A stretch of 42,116 nt of DNA from the NCBI RefSeq assembly GCF_947039875.1, contig NZ_CAMRAN010000034.1, forward strand, positions 1 to 42,116, in the 5' to 3' direction. Below, piece after piece: positions 8,277 to 16,693 of the stretch. The DNA comes from an uncultured Photobacterium sp. Its GTDB lineage: Bacteria; Pseudomonadota; Gammaproteobacteria; Enterobacterales; Vibrionaceae. The translations under genes were made by a program, and so were the position numbers. Under the pieces are notes generated by a model. That model was given only the letters and a program-made list of their open reading frames with translations, was not told the origin of the DNA and ran no database searches. The stretch's first letter is position 1, and the number at the start of each line of letters is the position of its first letter.

Positions 8277-9329
8277 ATGGTTACATTGATTAAAAGTACG
8301 CAACTACAAGCAACAAATTTTGCATATATTGAATTGAGTGAGAAAACATTAAAAAAACAACTTTCTTTATTATTCCCTTTTGCTGGTGCTATCTGTGCCA
8401 TTATCGCTTTTACTTATTTTGTCTCACAGCAAGCACATTATTTTACTGTTGTCGGTATACTCGGCATGACACTGTGTTACACCTTAGCTGCATTAAATAG
8501 AACCATCTTTTCTGCTACTATTCTTTTTTGGATCTTTTTAATCGCTACTACGCTTATTTGTTCAGCGGGGTTTTATTTTACTGGTGCTCGCCATATCAGT
8601 AATACTATCGGGTTAACAATTCCCCTATTAAGTTTTTTTGCTTTACAAATTAGAACCGCTGCTTGGTATAGTGCCATTTTTGGAGTGCTGTATATCATAT
8701 TAAGCGTGTCTGAAATAACGAGCAAACATATGCAGATTTCATCAGCACTTCAAAATCTATGTGCATATTCAATTATTTTTGTGATGGCGTTTTTACTATC
8801 ACGCCATCGTTATGATGCTATTTTACAAGTAAAAAAAACCACGACTAATGATTTCCTCACAGGTTTACTAAACCGTGAAGGGCTTTTACCTCTATATCAA
8901 AACGAATCATCGCGTTGTAAACGTTATCGTCGCGATATTTCAATGCTATTAATAAACATTGATAAGTTTAGAGAAGTAAATGACCGATTTGGACTTGATG
9001 CTGGTGATAAAACACTCATGATGATGGCTAAATTCCTACGTGAAACCTGTGGGGATAATATGCATATTGCTCGTTTAAGCAGCCAAGAGTTTTGTATCAT
9101 TATTCCAGATGCTGATATTCAAGCAGCGGAACAATTTGCCATCAAAATTCGTGATGAAATTAGTCAGTGGATATTAGAACTAACGACTGGACATCAAATC
9201 AAGATCACAGTAAGTATCGGTATTACTAACATTGAATATCAAGATTTTAGCTATGACTACATCAAAGCTGAAAGTGCATTGATGCGAGCAAAACGTTGGG
9301 GCTATAATCAAATAGCAACTAATGATTAA
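8277..9329 (+). CDS. Membrane protein with degenerate GGDEF domain
   Basis: From the ATG at 8277 the protein has 350 residues. About six hydrophobic helices span roughly residues 30-170 (for example FPFAGAICAIIAFTYF, ILFWIFLIATTLICSAGFYF and IFGVLYIILSV), without a recognisable ligand-sensing domain. A GGDEF domain follows: DFLTGLLNREG, LLINIDKFREVNDRFGLDAG, and VSIGITNI near the end. The catalytic signature, normally RYGGDEF, reads RLSSQEF, so both glycines and the first acidic residue are lost. Because the GG(D/E)EF loop is needed to make cyclic di-GMP, the domain is probably not an active cyclase and may instead bind nucleotide or a partner. The start is chosen because it directly precedes a normal soluble N-terminus; an in-frame TTG at 8235 is possible. 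It lies near an adhesin locus of the type often controlled by cyclic di-GMP, but is not in its operon. Confidence 0.85.
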   Translation: MVTLIKSTQLQATNFAYIELSEKTLKKQLSLLFPFAGAICAIIAFTYFVSQQAHYFTVVGILGMTLCYTLAALNRTIFSATILFWIFLIATTLICSAGFYFTGARHISNTIGLTIPLLSFFALQIRTAAWYSAIFGVLYIILSVSEITSKHMQISSALQNLCAYSIIFVMAFLLSRHRYDAILQVKKTTTNDFLTGLLNREGLLPLYQNESSRCKRYRRDISMLLINIDKFREVNDRFGLDAGDKTLMMMAKFLRETCGDNMHIARLSSQEFCIIIPDADIQAAEQFAIKIRDEISQWILELTTGHQIKITVSIGITNIEYQDFSYDYIKAESALMRAKRWGYNQIATND

Positions 9330-10065
9330 TGAAGTATTCAGTAAAGACTGAAAGGCATTCATTTATTGGGAAGTTAATATGATTGTATTGCCCCTTTAAA
9401 AGCATGCATTATTTATATTGCGACTTTATCAGTATTTTTCTAGCACTACAGACGATGAAAACACAAACTCAGTGTGTAGTGCTAATTCATTACCTTATTA
9501 ATTTCTATTCATGTAAACAAAATAAACAGCTCTTGGTCAACACTATAAATACTAGCGATATTTATAAATGTAATAAATATAAATCAAAACCTATAGAATA
9601 TATTAGATTTTGACATGTAATATAAATTCATTATATATATTAAGGAATATTTAACAATAGATTCGAATTAAGGTATAAAAATGAATCTATATATTATTGT
9701 ATATAAGTAATAAAGGATCATGGTCTGTTGTTTTTTAACACTCAATAAAATAAAAAACATAAACACTTGATTTATAAGAGATTCAAATAAATACAATTTA
9801 ATAATCATATATAATTAATTATTGTATGTTTTTTTATAAAATAATACACACCTCATAAAACAACCCATTAAGATAGGAAATACCTATCTCACTAATAGGT
9901 ATTATCTATTTTGTGTTTATATATCTCCCGATTACCATTAGCAGCCTCTCCACTTTAATTATAAAAATATTCACTAATGCTTCATTAATACTTAATTTAA
10001 TTAAGTATTAAATATTCCAACAAAAAACGTTTTCATCACTTACAATAAGAATTTAATAAAATAAT
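9330..10065 (+). other. AT-rich intergenic region with overlapping hairpins
   Basis: A 736-bp stretch with very low GC and no believable gene; a 76-codon open frame at 9383-9613 has low-complexity composition and no ribosome site. Notable is a cluster at 9871-9903: AGATAGG pairs with CCTATCT (9871-9877 with 9883-9889), while AATACCTAT (9879-9887) can pair instead with ATAGGTATT (9895-9903). The two hairpins exclude each other. The region presumably carries the promoter of the downstream hydrolase gene. Confidence 0.5.
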
Positions 10066-11394
10066 ATGCTATTAAAAAGAAGAAAGTTCATTAAATCTGG
10101 TTTATTAGGTACCGCAGGATTATTTTTAAGTTCCCCTGTATCAGCATTACCTCGCTTTGCTATGTCAGAAAAATCCAACACTATTACTGTTTCTTTTTGT
10201 GGGACCAGTTGTACTCGCGATGAAGGCGAAATATCTCGTGATGGAAGTAATAAAGATATATACCTACCGTCAACAGGTTATATTCCTGTAAGAATTATGA
10301 AAGAACTCGATGGCTTTGGTAAAAGTGTTCGTGGTTGTGGTCAAAATGACTGGGAAGCCTCAAACACAAGTGAACCTTTACTTATTAAAGGTCCTTTGAA
10401 TGCTCCTGATTCATTACTTTCCTATATTCAAAGCTACATTAGTGGTGACCAGTATTCGCTAGTTGAAGCGGCAAAAGGTGATTCAATGCCAGCGCTTGCT
10501 TTACACGGTGCAAATATTGCTGCTGCAAGTAAAGCAGATACATTTAACTTTATTGGTCATAGCCGTGGGTCTTGTGAAGCCATTATTGCAGCATGGTTCC
10601 TGTATGCTTATGGCGATGAAAAAACACGTAACACCCCTGTTAATATTTTTGCTATTGAGCCGGTTCCCGGTCCCGGTGCATGGTATGGCTTATTAACTCA
10701 GCTACCGCCGAATGTTGTTAACTATGTTGGGGTTTATGCATGGGACATGTGTGACAATCTCAATACTAGTGATCACTTATACCAAGCTGTTGTCCCTCGC
10801 CCTAATAGCCGTATGCGCGGTGAAAGTAATGACATCAAATTACACCACCAATCATGGAAAAACTGGGCAAAAAGACAAGACGGTTGGAGTGTATTAGCCG
10901 ATGAGGCACAGCAAAAAAACCCACTAGACCCTGATGATAAAACACCACAACCTCAAGGTTATGAACTGTATGCCTGCCGTGGTCGACACAGCACCGTTGC
11001 TGGAAATACAACAGCAAATGGCGCATATGATCCAAGTAAAGATAGCAATAATGTTGCTCCTGTTCCTGAATTAATTTACAAAATGGCTCGTGGCTATTTA
11101 ACACAATGGGGAAGTAACTTCAAAATTCCTTGTGCTATTGAAGACGATGTTCTTACTCTAAGAAAGCATATTCATATGTTCCACCGTGAATTTGATCAGA
11201 TGGGAGGGGGTCCTTTACGTAATAGTAGTTTACCTAATCGCCCTTATGTCCGTCGCATATCATCAATAAGTGGTTATAACCCGCTAAATACTTACTACAT
11301 GGAAGATGTTGTAGGTAATCCTCCTTACAAACTCACTTATCCCGTTACCTCTGAGCGTGCAGGTAAAGGTTGGGTCGACTGGACGTTTTTATAA
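10066..11394 (+). CDS. Tat-exported GHSRG serine hydrolase-like protein
   Basis: A 442-residue protein. It starts with a twin-arginine signal (KRRKFIKSGLLGTAGLFLSS, cut near SALP), so it should be folded and cofactor- or disulphide-ready before export. The body is not a family I can name. The best landmark is FNFIGHSRGSCEAI with Ser166 in a GxSxG nucleophile elbow, followed by VNIFAIEPVPGPG, a pattern seen in lipase-like alpha/beta hydrolases. Histidines that might complete the triad include ACRGRHSTVAG and HMFHREFDQMGGG. Several cysteines occur (FCGTSCTRDEG, RGCGQ). It is followed after 66 bp by a phospholipase D-like gene in the same direction, suggesting a lipid-directed or toxin-like pair. 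The ribosome site is weak. The hydrolase call rests on the elbow motif and is moderately secure; the substrate is unknown. Confidence 0.65.
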   Translation: MLLKRRKFIKSGLLGTAGLFLSSPVSALPRFAMSEKSNTITVSFCGTSCTRDEGEISRDGSNKDIYLPSTGYIPVRIMKELDGFGKSVRGCGQNDWEASNTSEPLLIKGPLNAPDSLLSYIQSYISGDQYSLVEAAKGDSMPALALHGANIAAASKADTFNFIGHSRGSCEAIIAAWFLYAYGDEKTRNTPVNIFAIEPVPGPGAWYGLLTQLPPNVVNYVGVYAWDMCDNLNTSDHLYQAVVPRPNSRMRGESNDIKLHHQSWKNWAKRQDGWSVLADEAQQKNPLDPDDKTPQPQGYELYACRGRHSTVAGNTTANGAYDPSKDSNNVAPVPELIYKMARGYLTQWGSNFKIPCAIEDDVLTLRKHIHMFHREFDQMGGGPLRNSSLPNRPYVRRISSISGYNPLNTYYMEDVVGNPPYKLTYPVTSERAGKGWVDWTFL

Positions 11395-11460
11395 GCCATC
11401 AGATAACCATTCAACCCATATAACCATGTATAAAAATAACGTGAATAAACGAGAAAGAAT

Positions 11461-13305
11461 ATGAGCAAAATTGATGATGTAAAAAACGAACTAGTTAAAA
11501 ATGATCTCTTCTACCACGATAGTGAAAATAACTATGTTCGGCTACTTGATACACCCAATGTATGGGGTATGCCTTTTGGCCCTGAAATCATGCCTCGTGC
11601 ATACGAACGCCAAGCTGAATTTGAACGAGCGGTCGTTGAAGTCATTCAAAAAGCTCGCTACCGCTGTGATCTTTCATCGCTAAATAGTCCAGATCCTGAC
11701 TGGGGAAAACCAATCTTAGGTGCTATTGATACAGCTCTATCAACTAAAATGGGTCGTACAGAGCCGACACAATTTCGCTTCCTATTTGGACAAACACCAT
11801 TATATCCAGTTTATAAACCAGGCAATCTTATTGATTTTCAAGATGCTTTAAAACGACTCGTTGAAGAGCGTTCAGCCAATTGGGAAGTGATGCCAGAATT
11901 CATTGTTGGTCGTTTTTATGAACGAGCAGCAGGATCACAACAATCACTACAAACTAAATTTTTACCGGCTGAACTTGTATCAAGTTATGGCACAAAAATG
12001 ACATGGAACCACTCTAAAATTATCGCAGTAGACGGTGTTGAATCGCTAGCTGGCGGCCATAACCTTAATATGGATTTGTTCAGAAGTTACCCGCCAGTTC
12101 ATGATGTATCTGCCGTTGTTCATGGTGATGCCACATACGGTGCACAGCTTTACTTAAACAATATGTGGACAGGTACAACAGATTTACTCACTAAAGAAAC
12201 ATTTGATATTGAATCAATGAGTTGGGTAATTAAAGACTCAGATCCTAATTTTCCCAACGATCCATTAGAACTTAATTATGTTCTTGATTATATGAAAGAT
12301 AAACAAGAGCAGCTATTAGAAATACATGAGAGTGGCATTCAACCCGGTGTTGATCCTAAGCAACCACAATTGGAGCTTTTACCTCCCGTATTTGCAATTA
12401 AAGACTTTGATTTACGTTCAGTATCTGATCTTAAAGCACCAGTTTTTGAAGATCGCATTATATACAATAGTTATGAAAGTCTTGATAAATACAAAAGTGC
12501 AAGCCGCATTCTTACCGTTGGCAAGTACTGGACAGGCTTAAATCGTAGTACTGACTTTAAGATCGGATCTGAACTGATGAAAAAATGTCTGATATTAAAT
12601 GCGAAAAAAATTGTTCGGATGTCGCAACAAGATATCATCAGCGCATGGAAAAAAAATTGGAAAGATCACTCTGTCGCTCAATGGATTATTGAAGCATTAC
12701 TTAAAAACGAAAACTTACAAGTACAAGTTGTTGTTTCTGCACTTGATGCAGGGGCTGGTGCTGCAGGTGACCAATATTCTTTTGGTTCAGGGGCAATTAG
12801 AACCTTTGGTCTACTTAAGTACTATATGACACATGATGTCGTGACAGATAAGTTATTAGATGACAGTGATGGTAAACGAGCAAATGCACTAACTCGACTT
12901 TTTGTTGCACCATTCACATTTACAGATAAGGTGCCAGAAGGTGGCTTCATTGAAGGTAAAACATACAAATGGCCCCAATTACCACCTGAAGGTCGTACCG
13001 CGACATTAAAACAGCCACCATTATCAGAAGAGCCACCCCACCATGGTATTATTGGTCACCCATTTTATGCAACGATCAATGCAAGTGGATTCTTTTATGA
13101 TCGTGTTGACTGTGCTCCAGGTAACCATGCAAAGATTATGATCGTCGATGACGAAGTCTGCATCATTGGTTCTGATAACCTATACCCTGGCAATCTATCT
13201 GAGTTTAACAACCTCATGGAAGGTGATTTTGTTAATGAGTTATTAAATCAATACTGGAATCCATTATGGAAATATTCTTCTCCTCATGCTCATAATGGTA
13301 ATTAA
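11461..13305 (+). CDS. Phospholipase D-like protein with two HKD motifs
   Basis: A 614-residue protein with two HxKx4D motifs: HSKIIAVDG (His184, Lys186, Asp191), followed by GGHNLN, and HAKIMIVDD (His556, Lys558, Asp563), followed by IGSDNLYPG. Two HKD motifs in one chain make a full phospholipase D active site, used to cut phosphodiester bonds in phospholipids. Other members act on nucleic acids or transfer phosphatidyl groups. No Sec or Tat signal is seen at the N-terminus (MSKIDDVKNELVKNDLF), so it is cytoplasmic or leaves by a signal-less route such as a type VI system. It lies 66 bp after the Tat-exported hydrolase and shares its terminator (13324-13356), so the two are probably one operon. 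AGAAAG precedes the ATG. No immunity gene or VgrG is next to it. Confidence 0.8.
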   Translation: MSKIDDVKNELVKNDLFYHDSENNYVRLLDTPNVWGMPFGPEIMPRAYERQAEFERAVVEVIQKARYRCDLSSLNSPDPDWGKPILGAIDTALSTKMGRTEPTQFRFLFGQTPLYPVYKPGNLIDFQDALKRLVEERSANWEVMPEFIVGRFYERAAGSQQSLQTKFLPAELVSSYGTKMTWNHSKIIAVDGVESLAGGHNLNMDLFRSYPPVHDVSAVVHGDATYGAQLYLNNMWTGTTDLLTKETFDIESMSWVIKDSDPNFPNDPLELNYVLDYMKDKQEQLLEIHESGIQPGVDPKQPQLELLPPVFAIKDFDLRSVSDLKAPVFEDRIIYNSYESLDKYKSASRILTVGKYWTGLNRSTDFKIGSELMKKCLILNAKKIVRMSQQDIISAWKKNWKDHSVAQWIIEALLKNENLQVQVVVSALDAGAGAAGDQYSFGSGAIRTFGLLKYYMTHDVVTDKLLDDSDGKRANALTRLFVAPFTFTDKVPEGGFIEGKTYKWPQLPPEGRTATLKQPPLSEEPPHHGIIGHPFYATINASGFFYDRVDCAPGNHAKIMIVDDEVCIIGSDNLYPGNLSEFNNLMEGDFVNELLNQYWNPLWKYSSPHAHNGN

Positions 13306-13323
13306 TATTAAATAATATAAAGA

Positions 13324-13356
13324 AAATAAGCAGTCAGTTTATTTGACTGCTTATTT
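13324..13356 (+). terminator. Terminator after the PLD-like gene
   Basis: A perfect 13-bp stem (13324-13336 with 13344-13356, core AAGCAGTCA) with a 7-base loop lies 18 bp after the stop codon. The descending arm ends in TTATTT. Confidence 0.85.
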
Positions 13357-13486
13357 TACACCTAATAAAGTTTTCATTTCTAATAAATGCAATACTCGCT
13401 CATATCTGAAAAATTACTATTCACACAAATACATCGCGTTAAGCTTCATTTCAGTTTATAAAAACATTTTTACGAGATGAACTATC

Positions 13487-14038
13487 GTGTCTTTTTTACT
13501 CGCTTTGATATTTTCCCTTTCATCAAATCTCGATAATTTCGTTATTGGCCTTAGTTATGGTGTAAAGAATGAAAAAATCCCATTAACAGCCAATGCTATT
13601 ATTGCATTTATAACCGCACTCATTACTTTTATTTCAATGTTAGGCGGAAAATTAGTAACTCAACTTATTCCTAATTATGTATCGCATGAGCTTGGTTCAG
13701 TGATCTTTATTCTAATGGGGGGATGGTTTATTGGCAGCGATCTTCTAAAAAAACAACAACAGCAAAAACAACATACTGTGCTCAACTTTAAAGGCGCGGT
13801 AATGTTAGGCTTATTATTATCTATCAATAATATCGGTGTTGGTATTTTAGGCAGTATTACGCATTTAGATATTACATTAGTCGTTACACTTACTTTTATT
13901 ACCGGCATGATGCTCACTTATGCGGGTAATCATATTGGTCACAGTACTATTGGCAACATCGTGGGTAAATATAACGACTTAATTTCAGGCAGCCTACTCA
14001 TAATGTTGGGCATGCTATCATTATTATTTAAGTTTTAA
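13487..14038 (+). CDS. MntP/YtaF-like membrane protein, putative metal efflux pump
   Basis: A 183-residue membrane protein with about six hydrophobic helices. The N-terminus FSLSSNLDNFVIGLSYGVKN matches the repeated Asp-containing helix of the MntP/YtaF family (usually SLDSFxVGxxYG), and the second half repeats it in altered form (LLLSINNIGVGILGSI), where Asn replaces the usual Asp. MntP exports manganese; YtaF relatives are less well defined. This protein is closer to the YtaF type in length and in its first motif. The start is a GTG, preceded by CGAGATG, because no in-frame ATG precedes the conserved helix. No yybP-ykoY manganese riboswitch could be recognised upstream. It lies convergent to the metal importer operon, and the stem at 14073-14091 separates them. 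Confidence 0.65.
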   Translation: MSFLLALIFSLSSNLDNFVIGLSYGVKNEKIPLTANAIIAFITALITFISMLGGKLVTQLIPNYVSHELGSVIFILMGGWFIGSDLLKKQQQQKQHTVLNFKGAVMLGLLLSINNIGVGILGSITHLDITLVVTLTFITGMMLTYAGNHIGHSTIGNIVGKYNDLISGSLLIMLGMLSLLFKF

Positions 14039-14072
14039 GCAATGTTTAGATCTACATTTAAACCAATAAAAA

Positions 14073-14091
14073 GCCCAGTAATATACTGGGC
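14073..14091 (-). terminator. Terminator of the metal-importer operon
   Basis: An 8-bp stem GCCCAGTA/TACTGGGC with a 3-base loop. On the minus strand it is followed by TTTTTATT, so it ends the operon whose last gene stops at 14127. Confidence 0.8.
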
Positions 14092-14126
14092 AACAATATG
14101 CATCATCAATTAGAAACGAATAACCA

Positions 14127-15035
14127 TTACAATCTAATTTGCCAGCGTTTAAGCGGCTCATCATGATTAATGCCTACATGCCCCCAGCGATCAACACTAT
14201 CAATCACCATCACATTCACACCTTTAGGTAATAGTGCTTGTTGCGATTCCGTTAATTTTTTCGTGCTTAATAACCATAAGCTATCATCTTCTGCTAATAA
14301 CGCTTTCAATTTTTGCTTATCTTTCTCTGTCCATTCTAATTCTGGCGTCGTTAGCCTATCAACAACAAATAGCTGATTTCCTGAAGCAAAATCTTCAAGT
14401 TCTGTTGACAGTAATATCACTGAATCAATTCCTGCATCCATTAGCACTTGTTGTTGAGCATTAATCAACTTACGAACATCCCTCATCAATAGCTGTTGAT
14501 TTTGTTCAATTTGTTGCGCTTTATTCGGCCATAAACGCTGTAAATCATCACTTACAATAGCAGCCATTCGACTTAAGTTGGTCGGATTTAACCACGAATA
14601 CATTGATACTAAACCGTCATCTAAACGCAATGCAGCAATACCTTGCCCTTGTGGTGAAATCGCCTGTGATGCATCAATTTCAATAATATTAATATTGCCT
14701 TGGCGGGCATAGATATAAAGTGGGTCTTGCGGCCAAACAGCGCCTAATGTCACGACTGCTTGTGCGTTTTTACTGGCCTCTTGCGTTACAATGTCACCTT
14801 TTGAAGCAAACCAATTCGGTAATCGTGACACACCGTAACGTTTAGGAGGCAGATATTTTGTCGTTATACCTGTGTCATGGGTCAGTTCAGATGCCAACAT
14901 ATAAGTGACGGGCGTTGCAGTTAAAATATCCTCTGCTTTTGCTGAATGACTATAACTGCTGCCGCTCACAATAATAGCAACAGCACAAACCGATTGAATC
15001 AGTGAACGTATTGGGTGAAGCTGGAGATGACTCAT
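14127..15035 (-). CDS. Divergent metal-type ABC substrate-binding protein lacking His ligands
   Basis: A 302-residue exported protein (signal ending near SHSAKAED) with the overall pattern of cluster A-I metal-binding proteins: TPVTYMLASELT at the start of the mature protein, a central YSWLNPTNLSRMAAIVSDDL where relatives have HxWLDPxN, and a C-terminal domain. The histidines that normally hold the metal are missing: the first site reads LPPKRYGVSRLP instead of DPHxYxPxP, the second has Ser/Tyr, and the third reads LLSTELEDF instead of TH.AxxYL. It therefore probably does not bind zinc or manganese in the classic way. It may bind a metal chelate, deliver to the permease as a partner of the upstream binding protein, or have lost function. 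AAGGAA before the ATG is a good ribosome site. It is the last gene of the operon, 27 bp after the permease gene. Confidence 0.75.
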   Translation of the reverse strand: MSHLQLHPIRSLIQSVCAVAIIVSGSSYSHSAKAEDILTATPVTYMLASELTHDTGITTKYLPPKRYGVSRLPNWFASKGDIVTQEASKNAQAVVTLGAVWPQDPLYIYARQGNINIIEIDASQAISPQGQGIAALRLDDGLVSMYSWLNPTNLSRMAAIVSDDLQRLWPNKAQQIEQNQQLLMRDVRKLINAQQQVLMDAGIDSVILLSTELEDFASGNQLFVVDRLTTPELEWTEKDKQKLKALLAEDDSLWLLSTKKLTESQQALLPKGVNVMVIDSVDRWGHVGINHDEPLKRWQIRL

Positions 15036-15062
15036 GATGATTCCTTAAACAAAATACAGCGA

Positions 15063-15938
15063 CTACCCTTTACGAACAATGCGGTAACAGGTGGCGATTA
15101 AAAAGAACGTAGCAGCAACAATAATAATTGCCGCTCCTGATGGAATAGGTAATTTAAGCTCCATCGGTAAAATAGTACCAATCACACAACTTATGGTCGC
15201 TAATAACGATGACAACAAAACAAAGCTACCCATATTTTTAGTCAATAAACGTGCTGTTGCACCAGGAATAAGCAACAAGGCACCGACTAATACTGCGCCC
15301 ACAATTTTAACGGATGCAATGGTGACAAGCGTTATCATAATAACAAACAGATAGTCATAGAAATTCGTTTTATAACCACGAACACGGGCAATATCAGGGC
15401 TAATACAAGTTAGCAATATTCGATTAAAAGTGGGTATTAATAACAATATAATCAACCCACAACTTATTGCTAATACCCACAAATCTTGATCGGTTACGGT
15501 TAGAATTGAACCAAACAATACATTTTCTAACATATGGATATTAATTTTTCGCGCCACATACATCAGTAATGCCGCACCAACCGCTAACGCCAACGCTAAA
15601 AACACGCCAACCAGCGTGTCATAAGGTACATTGGTTCGATTACGGACAAAGTGGAGTAATAACGCAAAAATCATGCAAAAACTGAATAACCCAATAAACG
15701 GATTTTCAGGTGGCTCGCCCAACAACACCCCAAGCGCAATGCCTGTTAATGCCGCATGACCGACCGCTTCAGAGAAAAAAGCCAACCGTTTAGCGATCAC
15801 TAATGTCCCTAAGCCACCTAATAACGGCCCTAATAACAGCGCAGCAACGATCGCATTAACCATGAACGCATATGAAAAACTGTCACTTAGAAAACCCGCA
15901 TCAACACCTAATTGTGCCCAATGACGTAATAACTCCAT
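15063..15938 (-). CDS. Metal ABC transporter permease (ZnuB/TroC family)
   Basis: A 291-residue integral membrane protein with eight or nine hydrophobic segments. It carries family hallmarks such as LGGLGTLVIAKRLAFFSEAVGHAALTGIALG split over two helices and VGALLLIPGATARLL in the second half. It forms the inner-membrane channel for zinc, manganese or iron import, as a dimer energised by the ATPase encoded directly upstream. Its ATG overlaps the ATPase stop codon by one base (TAATG), showing translational coupling. Family assignment is secure; the metal is not set by the sequence. Confidence 0.92.
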   Translation of the reverse strand: MELLRHWAQLGVDAGFLSDSFSYAFMVNAIVAALLLGPLLGGLGTLVIAKRLAFFSEAVGHAALTGIALGVLLGEPPENPFIGLFSFCMIFALLLHFVRNRTNVPYDTLVGVFLALALAVGAALLMYVARKINIHMLENVLFGSILTVTDQDLWVLAISCGLIILLLIPTFNRILLTCISPDIARVRGYKTNFYDYLFVIMITLVTIASVKIVGAVLVGALLLIPGATARLLTKNMGSFVLLSSLLATISCVIGTILPMELKLPIPSGAAIIIVAATFFLIATCYRIVRKG

Positions 15939-16693
15939 TACGCAACCTCGTGTTGATTTGCCACAATCGGCGCATGACTGTAATGATTAAATAACCGTTC
16001 AATTTTTTCAGGAACCAGCACTTCAGAGTGATGACCAGAATCAACAACGATACGATTAACCACATGTACTTGCGCATCAAGGCGTCGAACTGCGGTTACA
16101 TCATGATGAACCGCTAATACAGTTTTTCCTTGCGCAACAAATTCATGAATTAATGATTCTAAATAACGAACTCCTTGCTCATCCATGCCCGTTGTCGGTT
16201 CATCAAGCACTAATAAATCAGGATCATCCAATAACGCTTGAGCAAACAAAACCCGTTGCTGTTCACCACCAGATAATTGCCCCATGCGTCGATCAGCACG
16301 ATTGGCCATACCGACACGTTCTAGTTGGCTTAATGCAAACAACTTATCTTGTTGACGTTTACGCCAAAACAAAGGAGAACGGGTTAAATTTAATAAAATA
16401 AAATCCATCACTGTTAACGGTAAACTTTGTTCAAACATCGCTTTTTGCGGCACATAACCAACGGAGCCGGGTTTACCATTATTGGCAGCATCATTCCATA
16501 AAATATCAACGTTGCCTTTGAACGGTGTTAAACCTAAAATTGACCGTAATAACGATGTTTTCCCACCACCATTAGGCCCCATCACAACATGGCATTGCCC
16601 TGCTTCAAAACTATGGTTGATGTTAGATAAAATATGGTTTTCACCGTATTGCAGCTCAAGGTTTGCAATCTCAATGCGAGGACCAAAACTCAT
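15938..16693 (-). CDS. Metal ABC transporter ATP-binding protein (ZnuC family)
   Basis: A 251-residue ABC ATPase. Walker A is MGPNGGGKTSLLRS, the Q-loop reads GYVPQKAMF, the signature is LSGGEQQRV, Walker B is LLVLDEPTTGMD and the switch histidine is in AVHHDV. It powers the permease encoded by the next gene. The ATG overlaps the stop of the upstream binding-protein gene in an ATGA junction, and its own stop overlaps the permease start. The C-terminus carries a few extra His residues (HYSHAPIVANQH), as often seen in zinc importers. Confidence 0.93.
   Translation of the reverse strand: MSFGPRIEIANLELQYGENHILSNINHSFEAGQCHVVMGPNGGGKTSLLRSILGLTPFKGNVDILWNDAANNGKPGSVGYVPQKAMFEQSLPLTVMDFILLNLTRSPLFWRKRQQDKLFALSQLERVGMANRADRRMGQLSGGEQQRVLFAQALLDDPDLLVLDEPTTGMDEQGVRYLESLIHEFVAQGKTVLAVHHDVTAVRRLDAQVHVVNRIVVDSGHHSEVLVPEKIERLFNHYSHAPIVANQHEVA

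Noticed and set aside
9383..9613. 76-codon open frame in the gap before the Tat hydrolase gene
   Set aside because: Low-complexity, AT-driven composition, no ribosome binding site and no recognisable motif.
13357..13486. yybP-ykoY manganese riboswitch before the MntP/YtaF-like gene
   Set aside because: The gap is only about 130 bp and shows no recognisable motif of that riboswitch.
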